In this document: one piece after another, positions 21,211-41,722 of the stretch
How positions within the stretch are numbered: position 1 is the first letter of the stretch
Layout: each line of letters begins with the position of its first letter
Assembly: GCF_000972845.2 (NCBI RefSeq)
Contig: NC_040016.1
Span: 5,538,701-5,602,700, forward strand
Direction of reading: 5' to 3'
DNA: 64,000 bases
From: Larimichthys crocea
Taxonomy: Eukaryota > Chordata > Actinopteri > Sciaenidae
The notes under the pieces: generated by a model
Databases searched by the model: none
Told to the model about the DNA's origin: nothing
The model's input: the letters and a program-made list of their open reading frames with translations, nothing else
Program-made: the position numbers and the translations under genes

Positions 21211-23214
21211 ACGAACATGTACAAGAAGAAATCATTGCAGAGAATTTTGGCTTCATTCCTGCTGAAGTTCCTGCAGTATACACCATAAAAGCAGTATAGA
21301 AGAAAAAGGTCATGAAGGACAAAAGAAGAAATGGGTAACAAAAGGAGGAGGAAGAGGAGGGAAAGCCTGCTAGGGCTAATTAGAGTGATAATAGGGGGCC
21401 AGAGCCCGCAGAGGCAACTGGAAGGGGTCGACGTGACGAGGAGAGAGGTAAAAGGAGAAAATGGACAGGTTGGTGGGGTGAGAGGGTGGAGAGTGGTGGG
21501 AACAACACCTTGGCCTTCCCCACGCATAAGGAGTTGGTGGGTAATGGAGGGTGGCTCTCTCTGCAGACTTAAAATAACTAGAGCAAGCTGCAAAACGTCC
21601 CATGGACCCATGGATCAGCCTCTGCAAGAATAAATACATTTTCTCAGCAAAACAGACATCTGTGTACATCTACCACATGGCTACTCATGCAGTCACGCAG
21701 GCAGACTGTATAATCAGATCGGGTCCTTCCACATCGATTCTAGTTACAGTAGGTCTATGGTGGTGGAAAACCCCTGGGAGGTCCTGTGTCGTTGGGAACT
21801 CTCGCCTCTTGTTAGCAACTACATGGCTACGGTCTTTGATCAGCTCAGCTGACTCCTAAGCTCAGCTTAGTGCGGCAGGGGTCTGGAAACTCTGGGGAGA
21901 GGGAGAGAGGTAAGAGGTGGGGAGGTGGAGAGACGATGGAAAGAGAGAGCAACTGATGGCACCCATTGAACTATGTGTCCCCTGGTAAGGAGTTGGAAGG
22001 AAGGAGGAGGAAGGAAGGAAAGACAAGAAGGTGATGGGGGTAGCAGGTTGGAGGGTCAATGGGTGGAGAGGATGGAAAGGAACTGCCTCCTTCCATTCTT
22101 CCGCAGGCAATCACACACTTCATACCATCACCAGAAGGCGCTGACCCCTGAACTGAAGCCAGGCATGAAAGCATGGTTCACCATAGTGAGTTTAGGAAAC
22201 AGTGGGATAAAAAGAAATTGGTGCCTCTGTAGGCCATGAGTACGTCATTAGACTTTAGAACATTCATGGAAAGTGCTCCCATCAACCTCTCAGAGTAGTC
22301 TGAAGATTTAAGTATCCAAAATGACATAATCAAAGCAATTAGGACATCAGTCAAGGACAATAACCTCACAAAATATTCGACTCTCAAACTGTTTTTCTCA
22401 TCCACATTCTCGATGCTGTTTTTTTGTGTGTTTCACAGCGCTTGGTGCTGCTGTCTACTTTGGGGAAAAGACGCCCTGTTCAACTCCATAATGAGCAGAG
22501 CCAACAGTCTCTTCAGGGGCACTTGAGCCAGACCAGAGGAGCTCTCCTTGGAGGGGAAGCAGACATACATTATTCATTTCTGCGCTGAGTTAGCATTCAT
22601 TCAGACGCCACCTTCTCATGTGGGCTCTCCGGGTGAAAAACATTAACAGGAAATGCTTGACGTACTGTAATTATAGTTTAGAGGAGAGCACTACAAAGTC
22701 TCTGGGAATACTGCTAACTCATGTGCAAGTTCCTATCCCGGTGATATCAATTATATGGTATCTTTCAGATGTATGACTGCATACAAATTTCCTTCATGTG
22801 ACATCAAAGTGAAGCTGCTTCACTGAATAATGTGTTTCTTGAAACACACTAATCCACAACCTACCTGTTGTGTTACATAATTCTCCTGCGATAGTGTTTA
22901 CATGTCCACATGTGTCTCACAGTAACCCTGACAACACCGTCTAATCTGATAGGCCCCTGATGTCTTAGTTATGTGTGCATGGGTATGAGGCTGTGCTAAC
23001 CACATTTGCTGGTTTCCTGTTTGGGGAGAGTCATATCAAAGAGATAAGAACTGAGAGAAGAGACGGGATATATCCACGTTGGTACCGGTGGTGAATCCCA
23101 GGATGATAGTACAGGGATCTTGGGGTAAAGTCAGATGAAGTGAGGGAGCATTCCCGTAAGCTTTATCTGTAATTACCCCTTGCAACAAAGTAGCTTACAG
23201 CTGATTTTGAAGCA

Positions 23215-23345
23215 GAGCAGTGATGCGGTGCCTGGGTGCTCAAACTGTAATGGCACCTACCTGTCAATCAAAGCTGTTCATTCTGCATAACTTAATATAA
23301 TATGAACAGGTGAGTTCTATAGAAATTTACCCACAAAAAGCATCA
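23215..23345 (+). repeat. dispersed percomorph repeat B, short copy
   Basis: Shares cctgtcaatcaaagctgttc, cttaatataatatgaacagg and tgagttctatagaaattta with the copy at 16630-16985. Confidence 0.55.
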
Positions 23346-24664
23346 AAAATCAAAACAGCTCTAGCAATCCTTTTCTTCAGTCATATTTTTACTAAAATAT
23401 GACTGCTTTTGACACTAGCATGATTACCTGCTTAAGCTGCTTATTTACTGCCAACAAGTAAGCTAGTTGTAGACAAAACAGCAAAGAGTTGCTGGGTCCA
23501 TGTTATCGGCTATATCAGCTGTTTTAGATCACCTTTTCAAGGAGACTGGTCTCAACAAAAAACACTAAAGCATGTTCTTCGGTTAAAATTCCTAAAATGA
23601 CATACGTTTGCATCTAAACATGATAGTGATAGTGGTTGTCTTTAAGAAGCAAAGGCAAAGGCAGGAGTAGTATGATGTTGATACAGCTCTTTGATGCACA
23701 GGAGGCAGCCCCAATCAACAGTCCAAGTTGATTTCTTTACAGCATCACAGCCATTCCCCCCCTAATTTTAATCAAGTTGCCTTAATTCAACTAAGCTGGC
23801 AGATCAGAACACATGAATACTTTTTTAAATGGTAATATGACTTTTGGGAGAAACTGACAGATGTGGCAGATCAAGAACTCTTATATGGGTAATTTTGGAA
23901 GGAAATGACAGACAGCCCATTTTGTCATTCAGGCATGAAGATTTTAAAAGCCCACAGGCAGTGAGTTTTTTCACTTGAACTTGTACCGCCATGACTCCAC
24001 CAATAGCAGTGTGTTGTTAGGATTCAAAATTGGAAAAAACTTCCAACGCCTCATAGAATCCCCCTTTACCCACACTGGACCTGAGCACTTGTTTTTCCCT
24101 CTCTTTCATCTCTCCTCGCCTCTCAAGCTCAGCTGACCTCTGTGCTCTGACCACAACTTACCCCATATGTCAAGCCCCTCATTAGACCCCGCAAACCCGA
24201 GCACACAACGGTTGTCGTCACACATACACACACCCTGAATATTGAAACCCATGAGAGCAGCGTGGAAGAGAAAGGAGGAGAATAACAAGCCAAGGTTAGC
24301 TAGAATGGGTCGACCTCCATGTATGGCTCTTTTTATCCATATATGTGTGTAGACTTGTGTCTGTGTGTGTGTGTGTAGTGAAGGGTTTTCAAAGACATGC
24401 TTGGTGCTGGATAAATGAGGTCACATGCATGGTCACATGTTCTGGTGTTTTTTTGATGTTATGATAGAGGAAGTTCAAGTTAAAAGTTGGTTTGGTTGGA
24501 GAGGCGAGAAAAGAAACAAAAAGGCAAACAGAAAGAGCACAATGATGTTCATTAACACGGCCACTCTTTTCCAAGTGTGTCTTTACATTTCTAGAGCTAC
24601 AACAATTAACTGATTAGTTGGTAACTATTTAACAGTTTAGTTCAACTTAATTCAGTTCAAAGTT

Positions 24665-24785
24665 AGTGCGTAGATCACCCTCCTGTTTCAAGTGTAAAGG
24701 AGAAACTGTGGTAGATCTTATCTGGTGTATTAATTTGTGTGTTGTGGGCTACTGTAGAAACATGAATGAAGACTTCTTACATCCA
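24665..24785 (+). repeat. fragment of the TTAAAGG inverted-end element
   Basis: Contains caagtgtaaaggagaaactg and gggctactgtagaaacatga, matching the central part of the family seen at 20630-20815. Confidence 0.4.
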
Positions 24786-25940
24786 AAGTCTGTTAAAAAC
24801 ACTTGTGAGCGTACACAGGCAAAAACATGGTTGTTGTGTAGACAGGCTGTGTGTGTGAGCAGGGTGGGGGTGAGACATGTCTCTTACAGATGTGAGAAAA
24901 CGGCCATGTCTCTCAGACCCGAGTGTGTGGACAGTCTAATTGGCAGAATAGAAATATTGGGTTAGTTAGTTAGTCAGTTAGTGAATTGAAGGTAATTTAA
25001 TGAGTTGAGTTGAAGCAGAGCTGTGGGAAAGCAGGCTTCTGCACTCTCCACAGACACAAAAGACTGGAGTGTGTCTGCATTTGCAGCTCGTAAGGATGTA
25101 CAGTCGGGTGAACTCTCACTCGGTCGCTCTCTTTCTCTCTCTTCATTTGTCAGGGGTTGCCATGGTGATGGGGTAGGCTTGCCACGGCGGGCCCATAATT
25201 TCCAGAGAGCCTGTCTAGATGTGACACGTCCTTTTCAACCGGGCATTGTTTAGATGCTGATTTACGTGTGTTTGTTGCACTTTACCACCACCTCCTCCAC
25301 ACCTCCAGCGGGGGCGGCAAACTTTTAAAGGATCCCGGCATCCAACAGCAGGTAAAACAGCATGTCAACATTTTGTTGAAGGATTTGATTAAACGATCAA
25401 GATGCAAATACAAAATTGGTTCAGACCATTTTGCCAAGAAACCAAGAAATGCTTGACTGTTTTTCATGAATAAACATTACCTCTGCTTACGATTTCTTGA
25501 AAATTTCTTCTTTTGCTTTTTCTTTCCCTCTCTGTTTGAAACAGTGATTATTTTCCCAACCAACCCATCTCTCTTCCCTCCCAGGAGGCGTTCCTACACC
25601 ACAGAGTCCAATCCCAGGCCAGCCCTTTACCCCATCCCTCTGTGTTCAGCCTGTTAAGGACTTTTTGTGTTCAGGGTTTTTTTTCTTCTTCTTTTTTTTT
25701 TTTTTTTAAACTTTTTTCTGCTCCCCCTCATTGAGCCACTTGAGCCTGGAGCAGATGGAAAGATTGTAGTGGGGGGAAAGTAAGCAAGCAGCAGAGAGTG
25801 AGAATTGGAAGAAGCCATGCAGAGAGTGAGGCAGCCCAGTGACGATGCTTGATGAACTGAACCACTGACCACAAGAAAGTCTTTCTTCCACTTTGACTGA
25901 GCAACCCCGAGAGACCAAGGAATCAGACAGGACGACAGCC

Positions 25941-33902
<7,962 letters not shown>

Positions 33903-34824
33903 AACCCACCCCCTTCCAGCAGCCACCCAAACAGAGAGCATCAGACATGCTTGGCACCACCCACTACTTCTTTTTTGACAAATTAAACCTGCTAAAACAA
34001 AACAGAACAACACAAAAAGACTATCAAGAGTACACACATGCAATCAAATTGTACACTGAACATTCATTATTTATGAGCAGACAACATACATATTTCATGT
34101 CAATCATCCAGCTAACATATAATGATGAGCTCATGTGAACAGAAACCTCACATTTGCATTATTGTCATTATTTAATCTGACCACAAAATCACAGCTACTG
34201 ACTCTGAGTTATCCATTTTCTGAGAGATAAAAAGTAAACAAATAACAAACATTTGTTTCTTGAAACAGCAAAACTACATTTGAAATGTACACAAAGGCAA
34301 AATATAAGGTGTATCACAGCAGATACCCAGAGAGAACGGACATGGAGCTAGAAATATCCGTACTGCAACACATTTATTAGCATGTCCTATGCTTCCTGGT
34401 TGGAGCTGCATGCGTGGTTTGTCTCCATATTGCTTTGTGTATTCACACTCCACTGGTGCAGTTATGTTGTGTAAAGGGAGAGCTCCAAACCACTGAGCAA
34501 AACCAAAAAAAGTTACTCAGCAGGCTCCTCTGCTGTGGTGGGAGAAACAGAAGGTTGGCTTGTACAATCTTATCCAGGAAAACAAGACTGTTAGGCCGTG
34601 ATCACAGAGGACAATGATTCCTCCTGCTCAGACTCAAAGCAGAGTCGCAGGTAAACGCTGAGCAAAGAAGGCACAGAGGAATGACATTTTTGAAACTAAA
34701 AAAGAGCCAGCTTAAAATGAACTGCCTAACTGTGAAAAGGATGAGGAGCCAAAATAATGAAGATAAAGTTTATAGAACTTTTAGAGACCATTCTGGTGAC
34801 GTGGTGGTGATTTTTCTAGTGAGC

Positions 34825-35020
34825 TTTAATTCAGTTCTATTTAGTTAAATTTTATTTATATACTGCCAAATCATAACATATATCATCATATCTCATGACA
34901 CTTTCCATCTAGAGCAGGTCTAGACCGTAGTTCTCTTTATAATATTATCTACAGAGACTCAACAATTTCCACCATGAGCAAGACTGTGGCAAGGAAAAAC
35001 TTCCTTTAAGAGGCCGAACG
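34825..35020 (+). repeat. dispersed percomorph repeat E
   Basis: Reads aaattttatttatatactgc, then gacactttccatctagagca and ggcaaggaaaaacttccttt. This order (tttatttata-tag-gccaaat ... aaggaaaaac-tccc-ttt) is that of a common percomorph repeat. The copy is diverged and has no coding capacity. Confidence 0.5.
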
Positions 35021-36224
35021 TCAAACCTTTAACTATAATACGTCTAAAAACACTGGACTCTGCTGAGAAAATATCCACCAGGTGGTAGTTTTGAATTGTT
35101 GAGTGTAAAGTCGCACCAAGTTGCTAAACCACCACCCCAAAACTCCAGAATAATATCTCAGAAGATCTCATTAGCTGTGTCCAGATGAAGACAGCGTACT
35201 GTATGTGTGATTAAACCAACCAAAAAGGCAGATAACGGTGAAGAAGCAGGTGTGTTCAGTGTCCTGTGTCATTAAGGCCTCAGGCGTCCATTTTCTAACA
35301 GCTGAGGAATCTCCTCACTTTAAAAGAAGCTAGTTCTTTACAATGTCCTGTCTTAGATAACAGTCACGTGATGAGAGCTGCCCATGAAAGCACAGTCTGA
35401 ACTGCAGGAGTGGAGGTGAACTGTTAGTAAAAGGTGTTAGCTCGTACGGAGTGTGAGTGTTGTTAATGATTTCACCATTTTACTCAACACTAAGACAAGG
35501 TGGAGGTTCTCATGAACATGTACCATACTCCATTTACTAACACCATCATTCCAGATTTATACGCGTCTTCATCTCATAATCTCTTCTATAACCATCCCAA
35601 TGTCTAAGATCTGTGTTATTTCATATACTTCTCACACACACATAATCATCATAAGCTAAAGGACACTAGTGGATTAAACATTATTTCACAATAGATCATA
35701 AGCTAGCATGATTCTTAAAACAGAGTTGTAAATATTATAAACCATGTCATATATAACTTTAAAGCAATAGAACTGAATACAGGTGATTTGGCAACTCCAT
35801 GAGAATGAATTTCAATCAATAAAATCAGCATTAGAGCCTGTAAACCTCAACAGTGGGTCTAAATTGGCTCCCAAGCTTCCCCTCCCACATCACTTTGCTT
35901 TCATTTGTGTCTCTAATAGAGCGGGTCCATCACTGTCCCACATAATAGAGCCATTAACTTTTCTTAGAATTGCTCCAAGTCCCCCCATTTCCCAGTCATA
36001 CAGCCTCTCTTCTTGGTAGGAACTTGTTTGTGGAGAGCTCTGTTATTCTCAGATTGGGGGGTTGTAGGTCTTTAGGAAATTCCTTGTGCCCTTTAAATAA
36101 AGGGGGATGTCAGGCGTCACTGGTCTGTCAGTAGCAGCTGTGCTTTGAATAGGGATAGTACAACAACAAGTCTGATAAAAAACTACCTATGCTATGTCCA
36201 AAGAAAAATATACAATAATTTAAT

Positions 36225-36500
36225 GATTAACATTTTGGGAAATGTGCTTATTTGCTTTCTTGCCAGATGAGAAGATTGATGCCATTTTTGTTTGCCTATT
36301 ATTCATGAAGCTATAGCAAGTTAGCTTAGCATAACATACAGACTGGAAGCATTGGGCAACAATTAGCCTGCTCTGTCTGAAGCTAAAAAACAAATAACAA
36401 CAATTTTTGAGATTTCGAGGTAAATGGTGTTTCTTTTTGACTCTAGCTTCATGTTTAGTGTACAGACATGAGAGCACTATCAATCTTAGCAAAAAAACAG
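36225..36500 (+). repeat. dispersed percomorph repeat D, copy 1
   Basis: Contains acattttgggaaatgtgctt, gcttagcataacatacagac and cctgctctgtctgaagctaa, recognisable segments of an abundant percomorph repeat. A second copy lies at 45345-45560. Confidence 0.6.
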
Positions 36501-37404
36501 AAAAGGTGTTACCCGAAATGTAAAACTAGTCCCTAAAAACAAGAGTACAGTCAGAGAAATCCGACTTAATGTGATGTATTTCACCTTTATCAATTAGCAC
36601 GTCATGACTAATATTTATTTGAAACATGTAATCTTTAAACCGTACATTATTTGCCAGCTGACATGTAGCATCACCTGCCATGTTCCCTCCCACTGACTTT
36701 CCTCCACCCTTTTTGCTAATCATCAGTGTTTTCTGTCTAATAACTTGTTGTGAGAATCTGAGAGGTCTTGATGTGTCTCTTATTTCCCCTCCTGTCCTCT
36801 AATCCTGTTCTTCTCTGAATGTCTTCTTCTCTCCTCTAATTCAGGGCAGAGTTGTTGAGTGAAACTAGTTTCCCTGACTGATCAGCCCCTGCCTTTTTAT
36901 CGAGGACTGTCCGACTGTCCAACCACTGTCTTCCCCCATTTTTTCCCCTTTTTACCTCTTAGACCTTAAATTTGGACCTCTTGTAGTAGAATATTCCTCT
37001 TCCCTCAGTACTACATCTGCACCTTATCAGTTTCAATGGGAACCAAGATGCATTGGCTTCTCCCATTTTTTCCCTACCTTCTGAGCCTTTTCTGTAAATA
37101 TGGACTCTTAAAGGACATGTGATCAGACCTTCTATTTAAGAAGTGCGGTGGTCTCCATTTCAGCCTGTCAACCCTCTACTACACCTCCCACAACCCTTTC
37201 TGTCCCATTATTGGCCAAAAGTTAACAATGAGTTGATTAAAGCCTTTGTGGTTTTGTTGCGCTGATTTATGATTTCACTTATATCCTATGACCTCTGGGG
37301 TTTTTTTTGTTTCTTTTGTTTGTAAATGTATCTTTTGCGTTTATTTTGTTTGCTGTGACTGTACTTTGACTGAAACGTGTCTTTTTTTCCCTTTTGAATT
37401 GCAG

Positions 37405-37452
37405 AGCAAATGTTAAAAGTACCCCACCAGAGAAAAGGGAGCAGTACTTGTA
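37405..37452 (+). CDS. speculative alternative last exon of cldn19
   Basis: A strong acceptor (a long T-rich tract, then gaattgcag) ends at 37404. In one frame 15 codons follow (GCA AAT GTT ... CAG TAC TTG TAG), ending Gln-Tyr-Leu, a possible PDZ ligand. Mammalian CLDN19 has two C-terminal isoforms, which is why this was considered. No donor in exon 4 with matching phase is obvious, so it may equally be UTR. Confidence 0.15.
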
Positions 37453-38370
37453 GTTTGGGAGAGTCTTCTGGCCTTACCATGGTTTAGATTCTGTCAACAG
37501 ACAAAACACTCTCACTGAGGAATTCAAAACAGACAGACATCATTAAAGAATGAATTTGTGAACAGCGACCTTTCAAGTGCATTGCAGCAATATAATCTTT
37601 GTTGGATTAAAAGAAATAGTTTTGGGGAGGTTTGATGACGTAGTTTCAGGGGGATTGACAAAGATGATATCCTTGTCTTGTCTGTTTTGTTGACTTTGGG
37701 AGAGACAGTCATTCAGGGTATGTTTTCTATAACATGTTAAAATGCCCGGGTGTATATACCACCTACTCTATCCTTTTTTTTTCTTTTTTTTTTTTTTTAC
37801 TACATATATATAATGTTTTACTACAGTGCCTTATAACACATGTTTGTGCACATGTATGTTTTTGACATCATGGATTCTTCATAGTCTCACACCCTGTTTG
37901 AGGGATGTGTGTTCATAGCTCCTCTGCCAGCAGTTCTGTATGCCTTTATTTGTATTATTGTTGGATTTCTGAAAATGAATGTGAAGCTACTCTGCAGTAC
38001 CACTTACGAAACAACAAAGACATGCAGTACATATGATAGATCTTCAGCATAGTGCCTTATGCCACTGTTTGTAAGAAGCTCTGTACCTGTTTCCACGTAG
38101 CCTGGATTGAGGATATACCCAGTACATTCATTTTGTTTTGTTAAGTGCCAATATGATTTTGTGTGAATGACAGAGTCGTTGTATTATTGACTCTAAAGGA
38201 TGTACTGTACTGTGTGCTGTCTCCTGTACTAAGGAACACCAGTTTGCTGAGTGTTCAAATGCCCTTCTGATGCCTGCATTTATTTACCATGCCATTCCTT
38301 TCTCTAATATTTACCTCCTTGATGTTGTGTATCATCTCATTTACAGTATAGCCCTGTCTGTTTCTTTTAG

Positions 38371-38376
38371 AATAAA
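38371..38376 (+). terminator. cldn19: candidate poly(A) signal for cldn19
   Basis: AATAAA in cttttagaataaagtaaac, with a GT-rich stretch (gagtcagtgtttattagttg) about 35 bases on. It is far (4.5 kb) from the stop, but long 3' UTRs occur in this family. Confidence 0.4.
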
Positions 38377-39044
38377 GTAAACAGAGACATAAAAATGGAT
38401 TTGGCCATGAGTCAGTGTTTATTAGTTGTTTCCTAACTTTTCACCCTCAGCTGACTTTCCATCCACCCCCCTGCTCGTTCCTACTTCTTTCCAGCTCAAA
38501 TACTTCTTTTGCACCCTGTTGTTCAATAATTGCAGACGTGGAATTTCACTTCTGCTCCACTGGACTGTGGCACATTCTCAGAGGTGGACTCACAAAGTTA
38601 ACTTGCTCACCACTGCTACAACTGACAACAAGACTTGAATTTTCCTTGTTGAGTTTTAACTATGAAACAGTTGTAAAATCATGAGCTTGGAATGAATTGT
38701 TAGTTTCTGTCTGGGTGGATGCAGATTTTTACATCCCTGCTGGTGAACCAGAATTTTTCAACCAGAAATCCTCATTTTAATTACTTGTCAAAAGCAAGTG
38801 TAAATCCACTGTCTGCGGACAACCATTTAGAAGCCTCAAGTTTGGCATTGTGGCTATTGCCATCTGTTTTCTTTTGTTTTTTGTTTTTGAGCCAGAAGTG
38901 ACCATATTCAGATGAGAGTACTGAGCTATTGGGTCATTGCGGGTTGCTTTCGACTCAGCAGGTAAACATGTTTTTTGAAAACATCTTGATTTATTTTTGA
39001 TCAACACTGCCTAATTTGGCAGTTTAGCTGGATGAACTCTTCAC

Positions 39045-39300
39045 AAGGATAACCAGCGTTATCATCTATGTTACTCTAAATGGGACCATTGTTTAGTAAA
39101 TGAACATCATGCTGTATGGAAGAAGACTTGGAACTAGTGACTAAAAACCTACACTCATGAGAAATGTGCATAAATGAAGTGAGAAGTAGGATAATTTCTC
39201 AATAAGTCTCAACCCTCTACTGGCCATTAGAAAGAATACAGGTTGAAGACCCACTGTTGGATTCACTTCGCAGACCTGGAAGCTAAACTCTCAATGGTCA
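39045..39300 (+). repeat. dispersed percomorph repeat C, copy 1
   Basis: Contains ttactctaaatgggaccatt, tgaacatcatgctgtatgga, agaagacttggaactagtga and ccctctactggccattag, in the order of a frequent percomorph repeat. A second copy is at 61590-61745. Confidence 0.6.
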
Positions 39301-39739
39301 AAACCTGGTACCTGCATTACCCACAATGCAACTCACCGCCAGTACTTCAGTCAAAGATTCAGGTGTGTTGCTAGTAATGTCTAATGTAGCCTTGAGCTAT
39401 TAGCCTCAAGCAGAGATGATGAATGGGCTTCTGAGATCTCCACAGCCTGGGTTTCCCATTCTCAAACCAGGCAGGAGTTCTTCTTTACTTTTGTATTTAA
39501 GAAGGAGTTAGCCAGATCAAGTTAGGCTTTTTAGAACAAAACCTCATCCTTTCCTTTACAGAGCTGTAGATACATGTGAAATAAAGAAACCCTTACCATA
39601 TAAAGACCCTCTCGATTCAGCTAATTCAGAGTACTAAAGGCTTGCATTAGTTCCGGATGAACTTCAGAATGCGTTTTTTCACACAGAACAAGAGCTGTGA
39701 ACGCAGAACATCTTTCCTCGCCCCGCTGTTCAAAGTCTT

Positions 39740-39832
39740 CAATTCAATTCAATTCAATTCAATTCATTTCAATTCAATTCAATTCAATTCAATTCAATTC
39801 AGTTCAGTTCAATTCAATTCAATTCAATTCAA
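39740..39832. repeat. (AATTC)n pentanucleotide microsatellite
   Basis: About 18 units of aattc with a few substitutions, ending in aatactttattgtccctgat. It fits the tail of a minus-strand non-LTR retroelement. Confidence 0.9.
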
Positions 39833-40075
39833 TACTTTATTGTCCCTGATGGATAAATCTGGTGCAGCTTAAAAAACACATAGGATAAACATACTGCACA
39901 TACAACAACAAAAATCACTATTACAAGTAAGTAACAAGAAAGACAGTGTGCATACTGCAGCAATGACGACTAAACAGGTAATAAAGAACTTTAAGTTGCA
40001 CCAAGGAAGAAATAGAAACATGAAAGACATTAGAGAGACAGTTCCCAAGGACATTAATCTAACTTAATGATTTAA
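39833..40075 (-). mobile_element. 3' end of a non-LTR retroelement
   Basis: tttattgtccctgatggata next to a pentanucleotide tail resembles the 3' ends of fish LINEs that carry a stem and short tandem tail. No reverse transcriptase frame is left, so the copy is strongly 5'-truncated. The inner boundary is approximate. Confidence 0.4.
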
Positions 40076-41399
40076 TGTCATTGTGTGAGAAAGTACAAAG
40101 TGAGGAGTGAGCAACATAAGTTCAGGTTAATGTGTGGCCAGTCCTTAAGATTAAGACAAAACAGACAGTTATAATTGATTCAGTGAAGGATCTAATACAC
40201 AGAGTCATAACTTTTTTTTGTTTAAAATAGTTTAAGAGCTTAAAATAGATTAACTTAAAAACTGCCATGATGCAGCAGGAAACTTGCAGACCTGCTAACT
40301 TGCAGGTTTCAGGCTTGTGAGAAAAAGGAGTCTGCAACTTTCAGTCAGAAAGTGCGAACGGATGTTTAAATTGGAGTCATGTCAAGAAGAGGTCTCTTCA
40401 TGGCTGGCATGGTGAGGAGGAATGATTACAGTGACCAGTAACCTTCAGCATACATACAGACATGTGGGAATTGTGGGTCAAAATGTGAACCCTGTCTTTA
40501 AGAAGATCACATAAGCATGAGCAAAGGTCTTGAATTTGTGGATGATTTGAATGAATTACTACCAATGCCGAGTTCACTAGCAGCTCGGGCAGTCCACAAA
40601 AGCCAAGGTTCGTTGATAAAAAAAAATATATATAATAAATTGAATAATAAAGATGTTTTTACTAAAGAGACAGGCTGTCTGTGAGGTTGTACACAGAGTT
40701 AAGATAAGATAGTTTGAGAAAAATGCATAGTGAAGACACCGGTGATGGGAACAGAGCATGGACGTGAAATCTCACATACACCTGACATGTACATGTGGAT
40801 TCACCTACACTACCCATGACTATACAGTCTGTTCCACAATACTGATGTGCACCACTGACACTATTTAAGACTGTCATGCAAAAAAAAACAACATTTCCAT
40901 TTGCTCCAACTCTGGGTACACTGTACAGAAGCATTTCACAACAACTGTGATTTATAGCACATTCTTCAAACTCACATCCAAATGAAACATCTGCACCGTC
41001 TCTGCATTTTGCTGCTACGCTCGACCACAGTGAAACATATTTTCTGCCCTCTTATCAGAGATAAATGTTTACTGATGTGAGATATTCAGCAGCAACACAC
41101 ATTTATAAATTCATTTTTACTGTAAGGAAATATGTTGATACACACAACAGTGGTTACTTACATAATGAACCCTGTGAGCCAAAGCTTGCAGCAGAAACCA
41201 AATCATTATAGTAAACACAGGAATGTGTTTTAGCACTCTGAATGATGGATCGTACCACATCGTGGTAATAAAGGAATGTGTGACTGGAAATGATCCCCTT
41301 TATTGCTAAACTGTAAACATCATTACAACAATATGACTTGTTTTCATAGTGAAACCTGTCATTCATCTTGAGGTGAAAAATGAGGGCACACATGAGGAC

Positions 41400-41405
41400 T
41401 TTATT
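41400..41405 (-). terminator. poly(A) signal for the claudin-16-like locus
   Basis: AATAAA on the minus strand about 100 bases after the claudin-16-like stop codon. A second hexamer lies at 41299-41304. Confidence 0.5.
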
Positions 41406-41506
41406 GAAAAGTAGCATGGACGCCAACAACAACACCAGAAGAATATCCAAAGTGCTAACATGTGCATGTCAAAGCTAAAAGATACACTGTACACATTTTG
41501 TCATTT

Positions 41507-41722
41507 CTAAATGTAAGTCTTGTAGCTGGAGGTAGACTGTGGTGATACGACAGCATTGGTTTGACTGTGAGCGAATTTCGGTTGCATCCTGATGGCATCA
41601 CTGATATGAAACACACTCCTGACTGTCAGCAGAGCTGAGGCAAGAGAGCAGAACACACTTCCCACCATCAACCAGTATGAGAGCCCAAACTCAAACGTTA
41701 TTCCTGGCATCCCCAGAGTCAC
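41507..41722 (-). pseudogene. claudin-16-like exon 5
   Basis: Encodes VTLGMPGITFEFGLSYWLMV, the fourth membrane segment (VGSVFCSLASALLTV) and a Ser/Gln-rich cytoplasmic tail ending SSYKTYI. The acceptor ctctctccaacag is strong. There is no stop before the end. Confidence 0.8.

Larger units (their letters stand above)
21211..25940. other. intergenic DNA upstream of cldn19
   Basis: No gene supported. Purine-rich stretches (21300-21480, 21890-22080) produce long antisense Ser/Pro/Phe-rich ORFs that are compositional artefacts. Repeat fragments are listed separately. Confidence 0.5.
33903..38395 (+). other. cldn19: cldn19 3' UTR / downstream region
   Basis: No conserved protein frame. It carries two dispersed repeats (34825-35020, 36225-36500), a strong acceptor-like site at 37404 and a poly(A) signal at 38371. 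It is either a very long 3' UTR or contains an alternative last exon. Confidence 0.4.
38396..41399. other. intergenic DNA between convergent claudin genes
   Basis: No gene supported. It holds a repeat-C copy, a pentanucleotide microsatellite with a retroelement end, and unique AT-rich sequence. Confidence 0.55.

Noticed and set aside
21331..22239. Arg/Gly-rich ORFs and their Ser/Pro-rich antisense partners
   Set aside because: They follow purine-rich composition and have no conserved features.
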